Source: Gymnorhina tibicen
Lineage: Eukaryota; Chordata; Aves; Passeriformes; Artamidae
NCBI GenBank assembly: GCA_013399875.1
Contig: VXAZ01009368.1
Span: 224,488 to 288,487 of the forward strand
Direction of reading: 5' to 3'
Length of the DNA: 64,000 bases
Shown here: positions 51,247-63,000 of the stretch, one piece after another
Layout of the letters: each line of letters opens with the position of its first letter
Position numbering within the stretch: the stretch's first letter is position 1
Notes under the pieces: generated by a model
Told to the model about the DNA's origin: nothing
What the model saw: only the letters and a program-made list of their open reading frames with translations
Databases searched by the model: none
Made by a program: the position numbers and the translations under genes

Positions 51247-52620
51247 GAGTGAAGTCTGGCAGGATTAGACATTGAATGTAAGCTCTTTTCACAATTTTTT
51301 ATTTTAAATTTTGAAAAGAAATAAAATCAGAAGTTTTCCTCTTGCTTAGTCCAAGGGTGATATATTATTCATCCATAACTCTGAGGGTTTTAAGTCTAGA
51401 TCAATATACAAGTACAAAGAAATGAAAGTACAAACACCTAGGAGTGAGGAATGCTCTCATTTACACAAAGGTAGGTCTGGACAGGCTCCTTTGATTTACC
51501 TCAGCACAGTCAAGAAGAACATTTCCCTGCCATGCAGCCAGGAATTGCTCTCAACTAAGAGCCCTGAACATCAGTCTGCAGAACAAATCCCAGTCCCTCC
51601 ACTGCCAGAGGAAGCCTTCATGGTGTGAAGCCTCATACAACCACCAGGAGAGGCTGAACTTAAAATCAGGCTTTTAGGGAAACATTAAATGCAATACTAA
51701 ACTGAGAAATATTTTAGTGACATTTACATTGAAGAATATACATGCAAAAGAGGATATTCGCAATCTACAATCACCAAATGCTGGGACTCTCAAAAGCCTG
51801 GAGAATATGCTGCTTCTGCTTCTGGTGGATAAAGACAAGGCTGTGTATGCTGTGCATTTCCAAGCCTCACAGGACTCAACCTTTTGTTTCTAAATCAGTA
51901 GATATGAAATGGAGCCTTATACCTGCTTCTAGACTACTTGTCATGAAAACACTTCTCAAAATTTCTCTTTTTTTCACTCTCTTTCATATGTAACCCTGAT
52001 CAGCTTCCTTAATCCATATATATTTGCAAAGGTTTTTGCAGGCTTCAAAGTCATACTAGAAAAGTCCTTCCTGAAACACCTGTGATGACTTTACAGTCAT
52101 ATAATAACATTAAAAACTACCACTCAAAGTCTGAATAAATGACCTTGAAAAACACAATAGACAAGAACACAGCAATAAAATTATTCTAGGTACAGAACTT
52201 ATAGCAAATCAACCTCATCTGAACCAGAACTGGTGTGACCAGGGTTGTTCTTGCCTTCTTGTAGGCTGAATAGAGGAGACTTTCTTAAGGTATTGGTGTG
52301 ACTTTCTCTTAAACAGTGAACACAAGTTCAACTGAATGCAAGCTGGAAAAAAACCTAAAACTTAGCTGGGAACTTAGACTGAATATATTAATTTAAGTAC
52401 TGCCACCAAACTGTGTCTGATTAAAAAAACCAGCGTCACAATTTTACTGTGTGCTTCCGTATAGTGAAAGCCATCACATAAATAATACCATTCAAAGTTA
52501 GCATACTCATGCACATCAGTAGAAACCACAGACAAGCCTCTCATGGCTTCACTGATTGCTTAAGCCTGGCAGGGAAGGCTGGTCATTATTCTGAGCACGG
52601 ATGTAAGTTCAGAAAAATGT

Positions 52621-52678
52621 CAACACGCATTATTGCAATCAACATGCATTACTGTGCATCAGCGTGCATTACTGTAAT
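52621..52678. repeat. Three imperfect 19-20-bp tandem copies
   Basis: The units 52621-52639, 52640-52659 and 52660-52678 each contain an (A/C)(A/G)TGCATTACTG-like or ACGCATTATTG-like core. It is a short local tandem array in the KCNG2 first intron. Confidence 0.75.
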
Positions 52679-54684
52679 CAAATTTAACAGCTCAACAGAA
52701 CAACAATGTCTTGCAGTCTGAAAAGATGGCAAAAGGTCCAGTAATGGTAACAAAGTGGTACTAGACTGTCCATGGAGACACATTGCAGGTTTCTGCCATC
52801 AAAGTGTAACTGCAACTTCACTGCAAGAATCAGTCTCAATGGTCTACCATAGTCTTCATTAACTAGAAGCACATTATAGTGATCTCCAAAAGCAATCATT
52901 TCTGATGTCAGAATTAGAAACTAAAATTTATGAGATGTGCTTCATGTCCTGGGAAATATTTGCTTTTTCAAGTATTTCTTCCTTTAACTTTGGAACATTA
53001 TCAAAGGCAGTCTGTGAGGGAAGAGAATTAATTCGAGAGAACCAAGTAAAAATTTCATCCTGACAGGTCAGAATAAAGTAGAATTCTAGCCCATACAGAC
53101 TTCAGCCTTGGGATAATATTTGAAAAGCTTTAAAGAGGCTTGGGTTCCACTCAGAGTTTTGTTGAAGGAATTTATATTGCGATTGCAGTCTCCATAGAGG
53201 CTCTGGCTTCCTGGCTTTACCAGCTGAAAAAAATTACACTGATAATCTGAAGGAAAACAACTGTTTTTCCTGCCGTCCATTGCAATCTGTTCAGCATGGA
53301 GTACCTACAATTCTCACACTTCACTCTGAGAAGTTCAAAAACCCCTCATCTTCCCTCAAGCTCAGTCTATCCTTCATCCTATTATTTAGAACATTCAATG
53401 ATTTACAGTGTTGACAATGCACTTTCTCTAGCAATTGTTTCCATCTCATTTCCAAAGCAGGATGTTCCTATTTTTAGAAACATATTAAGCCCCCCTTCCA
53501 ATTAAACCCCCAAAGTCCAAAACCAAACAAAACCCTGGAGCATTTTTTCTATACATTGCAAAAATCTGTCCATCATTATGATAACCACCTTCAGACAGTG
53601 GGACAGGTCCCTGGCTGACACTGCCTCACACCACTCGTGCAAACAACACGACCTCAACCCATTAATGGGAATCACATATTGTCTCCTTCATTAATCTGTA
53701 TCACTTGTGTGGTTAAACCAGCACATTCCCATTGTTGTTGACTCTGAATGTGGTGTTCTTCCATTACTGCTCATGCAGTTCAGTGTTGCTTAGGCTGTAA
53801 AAAAATGCAGAGTTTAGCTGTGAATGAACTCCTTCCAGCTCAGGCAGTAACAGCCCAGTAAAGCCAAAGCCACCTGAACCAGGAGTGGTACACAGCACAG
53901 AAAACAGGGCTCACAATCCATGCACTACCATAGCAAGGGAGGGACCGAGGGGGAAGAGAAGGCAAAAGGGAGAGACTCTGAAAGGATGCAAATGTTTATA
54001 CCCTGAAAGTCACCATAGTGAGCAGATCTGCACTAGGAGATACACGTTTTCAGACAAATGGCTGGCCAAGCAGTATTTTCCTTGATTCAAAGCTGGTTTG
54101 ATGTGACAAACATTTTAAAGCAGTAGCTTACGTCCAGTTCTAACTCGAGAAATTTACAAGTGAGTGGAAACAAGCTTCCAATTCAGGATTCAACACCCTG
54201 GACAGATGAACTCCCAAAGTCTCAAAAATGCGCTAGACTTGAAGAAATTAGGTTTAGTTTTCAGGGGTACAGGGCTACGCACAAAAAACCTATCCTCACA
54301 GCTGTGCCAAATCCTTGGAGGACGGTTTATCCTAAATCTGGTTTACTTCTCCTCCTTCTTCCTTAATCTGGCCAGTTTCTCCTTAAACATTTTAAAATTA
54401 CAGATGTCTTGTAACTCAGACAGTGGGGCAAATGTGCATAAAATGATGATGTGAGGAATCTGCTTCACAGACAACACACAGCTGCTTTACAGTACATCTA
54501 GGAGACCTCATTGTCACTCCATCCCAAGAACGTGTCTGACTAGAAACATTACAAGAAACCCCAACAAACATTACAAGATGGAAAGAGATATATAATAAAC
54601 AAATAAACATGTTTATAAATCCTCTCCAAAGTTCCCAGAGGACCACGCTCAAATCTCAGGTGTACCAAACAAAGCCAGCGTAGT

Positions 54685-54760
54685 AGTGGACTTGGTAGTA
54701 TTAAGAGTTAGACTTCATGATCTTAAAGGTCTTTTGCAACCTAAATGATTCTATGATTCT
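54685..54760 (+). mobile_element. Short CR1 3'-end fragment
   Basis: The tail of a CR1 in + sense runs from 'gtggacttggtagtatta' through 'tgatcttaaaggtcttttgc' to 'ctaaatgattctatgattct', ending with the family's ATTCTATGATTCT terminus near 54757. It is strongly 5'-truncated. Confidence 0.88.
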
Positions 54761-57700
54761 GCTGTGTGTCAGCATCCTTTTCCCTCTGAGGAGCAGGAGT
54801 TCACGCTGGCAGGTATGGCCATGTTCCCATGGAGCTCCCATTCACGCAGGGCGAGCAGCGGGCATCCCGGCACTACTCTGCACACAGACAGAGATGGATC
54901 TTACCCATTACTCCCTGCCCGGTTTATATCAGTCTATTTATTGTGTTCATAGAACCATTTATAGATGGCTGAGACAAACTGCTCTAACTCAATTGCCAAA
55001 AATCCCCCACATCATTAATATTTACGATGTGCTTCTTGTGGGCACCATCTCAGTCTAAATACTATTTGTATCTTCAAGAAACACAAAGCTCTGAAAAAGA
55101 AGAGAATAATCTCCATAAATACCAACATGTGTAATTCTTCTTCTTGAAACAACACTGAAAGGATACATTTTTAATGCTTTATTTTTGTTTCATCTCAGTT
55201 GCTTTAATATTCCTAGACTCTTGAGTACATTTTTTCTTTTAAATGCTCATATTCTTTCCCATTTGCCAAACATTGATTTTCCTCCTGCAACTTGTGCAGA
55301 ACTCTAATTTAAAACACTTTAGTTGGATCTCTTGTTTTCAACAAACTTCACAAATTTTACTGAGAGCTGAGAAAGACACTGGTTAACCAAGTAGCACAGA
55401 GCATGGAGAACCACTACTTGTGCAGATATCCTGCAAACATAGTGGTTTTACGTTTATTTTGACCAATAGCTGGCATCACAGTTTACAGTCTCAAGTATCC
55501 TTATTTTTAAAGTAGTTATTTAGAACCCTGAAAGAGAAGAAGAAAGAAATCATTTGGGACCTTTTCTGCTCAAGAATAGGAATACACTAGAGCGGCTTAG
55601 TTCAATTACAGTAATTGAAATTCCTCCTTTAGTTTTCTGTCACTTGGAAAAAAATACCACAAACCTCTGACTTGCTTTAAAGATTTAGATTTAATCACCA
55701 AATGGTTGTGAAATGGCAAATTTGTTGGTAGAACCTGAAGAATTATCAGAGATGCCAGTTCATGTTAAGGAGCTGGGAGACTGCATCCTTTTTATCTTAA
55801 TTCCAGAGTGAAAAAACAAAGAGATTTTAAATATTTAATAAGAAGAAAAATGCTCCAGAAATTGCTCTTCACGTACCTAAGGCTAGTGAAAGCACTGGAA
55901 GTTTGAAGATGTAAAGCACTCATCCTAAAGCACATCAGCCTTCAGTAAACCACCACAGATGATTTTTGAGTTTTCAAGGGCAGAAGGACAATATTAAGAA
56001 AGCAGAGTGACTCCAGCCCCTCTCTCATCTTAAATAACAGAGGGAGTGTCCACCCTCTCTGCTGGGAAGTCAGGGAAAAGCCACTTGTCCTTCATCACGC
56101 AGTATGACCAGCACCAGAACCTTCACAAACATTATTTTTTTCACTCAGCTCACCTTTTAACCACAGTGCACAGAATCTTAATTTGCATTTGTATCTTAGT
56201 CCAGTGAAGAACAAAACAAAGTGAGGAGCAAGGAAAGCGTCTCCCACAGGCAGAACACTACCTAAGAGGAACAGAAGCAACAGAGTCTGACTTTCCATGG
56301 GGCTAAACTGCCTCTTGAAATGGAACGTGCACATGGTGCAGAGGCAGCATACACCAGGAAAGCAGTACCAAATAACTTGAAGTCGTCAAGTTTAATTAAT
56401 TGGTTCTTAAAAACGCCTGATACAAACAAAGCATTAAGGTCCCTTGACTGATTATGACACCTCTTAAAACCTGATGAAGACATTCATCTGAGTAGGGAAA
56501 CACGCAAGTCAGGTAACTCAAAACTAATGTCTTAACTAAGTTACTCCATGCAATTCAAGGCACACTGAGTATTTAGAGGTACTGCACCAGACCTGATAAG
56601 GTTTCTTCATTATTTTAGTAGAGCTGCAAAATGTTTGAAAAGAAATAATCTCAATCCTTATCACCTACATGTATCTGAAAGTTTTTGAACCCTCTACTGA
56701 AACCTATCTGTATCACAAATTTAACACTCTGGTCCTTGACTGCCCATGTAATTTTTAAAATAAGAGAAAGGCTCCTCAATCACTTTAATCTTTAAAAAAT
56801 TAGGAGTTTCCACTATCTCCAGTTTTCTGTTTCTTCTCTTAATACCATTTCAATCGAACATTTATTTTTATCATTAATTCAGTCTTAAAATGTTGCCTCC
56901 TTTTCTTCCTTGCAAACAGTCTGAGGACACAGGGATCAAATCCATATCAAGTCTTTCCCCCTGACTGCTCAAAACAAGCAATCAAATAGCTGTGTGCATG
57001 CAAGTTCACAAGCTAAAAGCTATGCTGAGCATTCAGAAGACAATACTCTGGAATAATTCCCCACCTGGGTACTCACCCAGTACCAAGAGTACCAGTGCAC
57101 GATATTAGCATAGGTGCAGCTACAGCACTGTCAGTTCCCACCAGCTTTTATGGCTCAAGCTTCTCCAATTAGACTGGCCTTGTGTTAGAGAAGTCCAAGG
57201 ATTTCCATAGTGTCTAAAAATCCATCCCACACTGGCTTGATTACTGATCCTGTCTGACTGCAGACAGTGCTGGGGTCAGTGCAAAGCACAATCTGATTAC
57301 CTGGGGGCAATTTCTTACAGTGTCCTGAAATCACAGTCAGGCATTTAAAAGGATTTCTCCCAGAATCAAACACAGTGAGAAAGGAAAGGGAAATATGAGA
57401 AGCATTCATCACAGTCCTGCCTAAGTTCAGCAAAGAAACGCAATTCTAATGAAACTCCTCTCTCATCTGTTTTATCAACACGGAGCTACTAAGGGGAAAT
57501 TAAATAAACTCACACGTTTTAGGTCTTCAAAACCAAAGCCACATAAACAAAGCTGAGCTATATTAATGGGGACCCTGACCATAGATCCAGGCACCATGAG
57601 AGTTAGTCATACAAAGGGCTGTGCCACATTTAAAAACTGAGCTGAAACTTTTCTTTCTGTGCTGTTTTAAAGCCATTCCATACTTAAGCCCGAAGTGATG

Positions 57701-59090
57701 GCAAACATTTATTGACAGTTAATGCAGTGCTCCTGCGATGTATTATTAGGCACAAGCCCAGAGGCATAAGGCCAAGTGCTGTTAATCTCCTGGTGAGTGC
57801 CATAGTGTCTCAGATATGTACTGCCTGAAAATATCCCGTGATATTGCTAATGTTTTTTAAAAAGCAAGAGTCTTGAGTTTTCACACTGATACACGATTAA
57901 CCCACCAAAACAAAAGTGTGATGGAAAAAGCCCTGCAATAGTTCACCCAGTTTCTAACCCCTGTTTCCCCACATCAGAAGTGATGTACCAAAAAATACTA
58001 CCCTCCTCTGCCTTACCTCATGCTTTACTTCAGCAGTGTCAAATCAGATCTTTCTTGCTTGGCTAAAAACCTTTCCAAAACAAGTGAAAACATCCATCAG
58101 CTTTTACCCAAGGGAAATGAATTGCTGAATATTCAATCACAGGTTTCCTTCCAAATGCTCTGCTTGTTTGTTTTAGAGAAGCTTTAAGAAGGGCAAATAA
58201 AAGGTTTGAAATCCTCCAAGACTTCTTTCTCTGAAGGTCACCCTCAAGTAATTTCAGAACCGTGGAAATAACCAGGGGTGGGATAAGCAGACTCAAAAGA
58301 CAGCTTTTCTTCTCAAGTAACTTTGGTGCCTCAGGCTGAAATAAAAAATTGCCCTCAGGTGGAGGTTTGTCACTTTTTATGGACCTATCCAATTATACCC
58401 TGGGGAGAAGGATGCAGTAAGAAGTTCTTGCAAAAGTAACTCCTGCATAAGCACTTCAAAGAAAGGAGAGCTTGCCTCTTCAGAAAGACTCTACTAGAAG
58501 TGATCAGGCTCGTCAAGGGTCTTACGGTCAAGCACCTTCTTCTTTGGGACAAACCTTAACCACTGTTTTCAGGGTCAGTGCCAAAGCTGGAATATTCAAA
58601 CCATATGGTGTAAATCTGAATCAAGACAGCCCCTTCAGAATTTACGGTCTTATCATACTAATAATATGGACTCAAATTGATAGTAATGCATTTAGCAAAC
58701 ATTAACTATGACTGCCATGCCTATTCAGAGTAAATTTTGACTACGGTCCAAACTGAAATTCATAATCACGTTAGCTAAACATATTATTTAGGAGATGTTG
58801 CAACCTGACTAAAGACTGAATTTTGTGTAAACCTTGAGAAAGACCCGGGAAACCAGCGGGAGCTCTGCCTAAACAAAAACTACAGGATCTGGGGCTCCTG
58901 TGCAGCTCCAGGCACGGGCACACCACCGTCATTCCAGTGACAGCTCCGCACACCCCGCTTCCGTAACGAAAGCGAATCGCCACCCAAAACCCCAGGCAGG
59001 CAAGCGAACAAAGAAGCGCTCCGGGGCAGTCCGGGCAGGGCAGCGGCTGGGCGCCCCACAGCCCCCGGCGCCCCCGCCCAGCCCCGTTAC

Positions 59091-59191
59091 CTTCTCCCGC
59101 GGGTGCGGTGCCGCTCCGCTCCGCAGCGCAGGGCCGGCCCCCCGCGGGCAGCGCGCCGGGCCGGGGCAGGCGGCAGGGACCGGGCGGGGCG
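59091..59191 (-). other. KCNG2: Candidate KCNG2 non-coding first exon (5' end lost in gap)
   Basis: On the - strand the sequence before 59091 ends GCGGGAGAAG and is followed by GTAACG, a near-consensus donor. The exon would begin inside or beyond the N gap at 59192-59351. Its use by KCNG2 is inferred from strand, position and the acceptor at 30479-30480; another start site is possible. Confidence 0.45.
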
Positions 59192-59351
59192 NNNNNNNNN
59201 NNNNNNNNNNNNNNNNNNNNNNNNNNNNNNNNNNNNNNNNNNNNNNNNNNNNNNNNNNNNNNNNNNNNNNNNNNNNNNNNNNNNNNNNNNNNNNNNNNNN
59301 NNNNNNNNNNNNNNNNNNNNNNNNNNNNNNNNNNNNNNNNNNNNNNNNNNN
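59192..59351. other. Assembly gap (160 N)
   Basis: A run of 160 undetermined bases sits in the middle of the CpG island, flanked by extremely G+C-rich sequence. It is probably a sequencing dropout. It may hide the KCNG2 transcription start. The true length may differ from 160. Confidence 0.99.
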
Positions 59352-59691
59352 GCCGCCGGGGCACGGCCCCTCCGCCCCCGAGCGCCGCCGCCCCCCGCCA
59401 GCCGCCGGGGCAGCGCTGCCCAGCCCGCCCTGCGGAGCCTCAGCGGGGCACCGTCCCGGCCGGGCAGCGCCGTTCCTGTTTCGTTCATGTATTTAACCAG
59501 CAGCCCCCTCCCCTCTCTGGGGCAGTGGGGGCCCCGCTGCCCGGGTAGCTGGCGTGAGTTGCCCAAGCACTCAGCCCGAGCCCGACCGTGACGCGCTCTC
59601 CCGGGAGCCGGACCTGTTCTGGCCGCGCTGCGGTCCCGGCTGAGTTTCCCGCTCCGCTCCGAGCCCGAGGGTGGCTCCGTGCAGCCGGCAG
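59352..59691 (+). ncRNA. Candidate first exon of a divergent + strand transcript
   Basis: A near-perfect + strand donor, GGCAG|GTGAGC, lies at 59691/59692 in the right half of the CpG island. Taken with the - strand donor 600 bases to the left, it suggests a bidirectional promoter. The start of the exon is unknown (gap edge used here). No partner acceptor or conserved protein was recognised to the right, so a non-coding RNA is more likely than a protein gene. Confidence 0.3.
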
Positions 59692-60080
59692 GTGAGCGCT
59701 GCCAGCGAGCCCGCGGGGCGTGCCAGGCGCTTCCCAAGGCGGGGAGAGCCCTCTCCGCGAATTTCTGCCCCAGGCCGGCCGCAGCCGGAGCCCGTCGGGG
59801 AGGCGGGAGCGGTGCCGGCAGCCCGCGGCGCGCAGGGACAGTGCCCCGGCAGAGCGCGGCTTGGCTCGGACCCTGTCCCGAGCGCTGGCGGGGTTCGCGT
59901 GTGCCGGGGCTGCCGGGACCCCTCGGGGGGAAAAGTGGGGATCGATGGTCACAGACGGTCGGGCAAAGACATCGTTACCCTGCCTGATGTCTCCGATCTG
60001 CGAGCGGGCGCTTGGGGCAATGTTAAGCCTTTGGATTGCCGGTATGAGTGCTCAGCCTCTGCCCGCGCGTAACACCGCAT

Positions 60081-63000
60081 GTACACCGCCGCAGGATGCC
60101 GCTCCACCAGGCAAACAAAAAGCGTACCACACTCATAACTTTTAAGGTTTTAATAACGAGGATGCTCTACCCTGCCTCCTACCTCCCCTTTCCCACCCCC
60201 TCCCCCATCGGTACCAAGTTACAACCTATTTGTAAGATAGAAATGCGTTTCCTGAGGTGTCTCTTTTATCTCTTGCCACCTTTTTCGAAATGCCTCTGTG
60301 GCTAGTACCTGACTCCAGATTTTTGTCAATCTTAACCCATTTTATTTTATTTAATGTAGATTCTGGCATTCATTCATTCATTTTAATTTTACTTGTATTT
60401 TTTTTAATATTTCCTTTCCTTCCTCTTGGGGAAAATTCTGGCTGGCTAGTTCTGGCATCTGTCATGATTTCTGCCACTTAATACCGTCGCAAAGATTGTG
60501 TGTATTAATTAGTTTATTTTCTCAGTTAGTGGATCGACTGCAAGAATTTTTTAGGTCAAACTTGATAAAATCTGTCAGTCCCAGGCAGCCCCTTGTCTCT
60601 GCAAGAAGCCAACTATGTCTCAGAGAAAGCAGGACATAGTTCTGCCTATACTATCTGTAGCTGTTAGGGAGATTCTCTTTGTACATGTATATGCATTCCA
60701 TGGTTCTTACTAATTATTGCTTACATCCACTACAAAATCTATCAAGTTTCAAGGGAACAATTCATTGCTCTTGAACTATTTGGTTTTCAAGTTAGCAGTG
60801 AAGAAGTAATTGGCAATTTAAGTACATTGCCTTCTAATTTCATTTCATACTCTGTCTTGCATTATGAAAAGACAAACAAACAGGACCTTGCTCACATCCT
60901 TCTCAGCTCCATCTCGGCACTGCTTCTTGCATATTCTCCATGAATCACTCCCCTTTGCTCTCCCAATGAAGTCTGGAAGTGAGACAGGCATCACAATATC
61001 TGACCTTGTCTGTATCAGTATTAAAGAACTATTTGAAACCACTTGTCTTTCTCATACAGCAAGATCTTTTTATTTTCATTTTTTGCTGCTTGACAGCACA
61101 GATAGCCTGGAACATATTTCCACTGGCATGAGATTTTTGTGCAGTTACTTTTCTGTGCCAGTTCTGTTTAGTCATTTAGCATGGATTTACCCCACCTGCC
61201 TATGGCTTGTATTTCCTCAAAATAATCTGTGTTTAAATACATGGAGGTATGTATTTTTTTCTTTTTTACCACCCCTGTGGGATTCTGTTTTGAATTCCAC
61301 CTGTTGGTCTTGCTGTGCCTTAAATCACTCCTCCCCTGCTGGGGGAGGATTTCAGAGTCCTTGCCTGGATTTTTGTTAATTAATGGACATTCAGCCTTCT
61401 CTGCTCTCAGATAGTTTATTAAGTCTTACCAGAAAAGTTAGGAGTACAGCAGAGGGATGTGAATGCTGAGGAAAATGCGCAGAATGCCGCCGAAATCAAG
61501 ATAACACGGCGTTTTTAAAGCTAAACAATCCAATCAGTGTTTGAAATGACAGATATTTTCACTTTTCTACCAATATTCAAAAAATGTTTTTAATACGTCC
61601 TCAGGAACTGCGGATTTTTCTATCCAATCACTTTAAACAATTTTTCTGCATTAAATGGAGTAGTAAGAAGAAGAAGAAGAAGGTTATAGAACAACAACAA
61701 TCCTCCATTTTGGAGTTTTTGCTTTTTATCTATTTGCTACTTTAACAAACCCAACACCTTTCTATTTTTTCACCCTGTGCTACCTTACATAATATTCTAT
61801 CACCTAGTTCACACCGCATTGCGTTCAAGTTCTTCCCAGAGAGTTGGCAGCTTTCTCCATGGACGAAGGTCAAAACCAGTGTGTTCCAGGGGGGTAAAAC
61901 TCCTTAAAACAGGCAGGGAAATATTCCCCACACTCTGGACTCCCACACCCCCCCTCTCATTTCCAATAAGTAATTTGACAAGGCTATGGAGATTAGGTTC
62001 TCACTTCTATTCGCAAACTGATGTGGTACTATTATCTTCAGAGGTTACCTTTCAGCTTGCACTGGAGATTGGTCGTACATTCCTAGAAGTGAAGAGCGAG
62101 CATGACTGGACAGGTGTAATTCCACTTTTAAGATCTCCAAAATATTAAACAGTATTCCGTCTCCCCCACGCCCCAGTTCCACAAAGTTGCAGTTTCTTTG
62201 CTAGATGCAGCAAGTCTGATGATAGTGCAGACTAATATTGAAGGTCAATAGCAGAATGTTATTTATGGGGTCCGTGCCACTTATCATTAAAATAATACAA
62301 TTCCAGTTTTCTAAACAGATGGGGAAAAGGTTGCTTGAAGCAGTTAACTGGTTTGGACAGGATCAAAATGGCAGAACTGATGTTGAAAACTGGGTCTCTG
62401 GCTCCAGCCTTCTTCTCTCAGTGCTGCTGCTTTGGTGCTGCTTTGTGCTCCTGTTCCTTGAAGGCCACATCAGGTGCTCCATTCCCGACTCACACAGCAC
62501 CCACAGCTGCAGCAGGGAGGCTGCAGGCACCATTCCAATCCTCCTGACGACCCCCGCAGCAGAAGTGGGCCACAAAATGTAAATTGGCAGCCTTTGTTTC
62601 CTATAGGCCCATGCCTATAGAAAAGTGGGATAGCAACCATTCCCTCTTACTCTTCCTCCTGCGCTTGCTTGGAGTAAATACAATTGAGTTTGGTTTACAG
62701 CCAAGCCTTTCTACTGCAATTAAAAGCACATGTATATGGCTTTCTGTGAGGAGCTCTCTTTATACAGGTGGGTGCAGCCTCATCAGTCTTCCAGTTTAAA
62801 AATTTCATTTTCTACTTGGACCTGATCCTGCTTCAAATGGAATCACAACCAAAGTCCCAACAGTTTCAGAGGAGTGTGATTAAATGCTTTGCAGGTATGT
62901 TTACCCATTTCTTTCCAATCCATCCCACTAGTGTTGCTATTGCTTCTGTTCCACTGATGGCAGCTTCAGTGGCAGTGACATGCAAACATGAAAGACATGT

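Larger units (their letters stand above)
30479..59090 (-). other. KCNG2: KCNG2 first intron (5' UTR intron), inferred
   Basis: This is a 28.6 kb interval between the acceptor at 30479-30480 and a strong - strand donor, AAG|GTAACG, at 59090/59091 in the CpG island. The acceptor is well supported; pairing it with this donor is inference. Contents: CR1 fragments (33940-34455, 35205-35530, 37757-38023, 51185-51246, 54685-54760), an AAAAC repeat, a T/C tract, a perfect 28-base palindrome (42875-42902), a small CpG cluster (40669-40912) and an E-box/AP-1 cluster (48105-48187). The rest is unique A/T-rich sequence with no recognisable exon. Confidence 0.6.
58900..60080. promoter_or_regulatory. KCNG2: CpG island; likely KCNG2 promoter region
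   Basis: This stretch of about 1.2 kb is very G+C- and CpG-rich, in sharp contrast with its A/T-rich flanks, and is broken by a run of Ns. It lies 28.6 kb upstream of the KCNG2 acceptor and holds a good - strand donor (59090/59091), so it is the best candidate for the KCNG2 transcription start. A good + strand donor (59691/59692) suggests divergent transcription. Long frames here in all six readings are compositional artefacts. Confidence 0.7.

Noticed and set aside
59087..60145. Several long frames on both strands around the CpG island
   Set aside because: They run through the N gap or extreme G+C sequence where stops are rare; compositions are Arg/Ala/Pro-rich with no domain.
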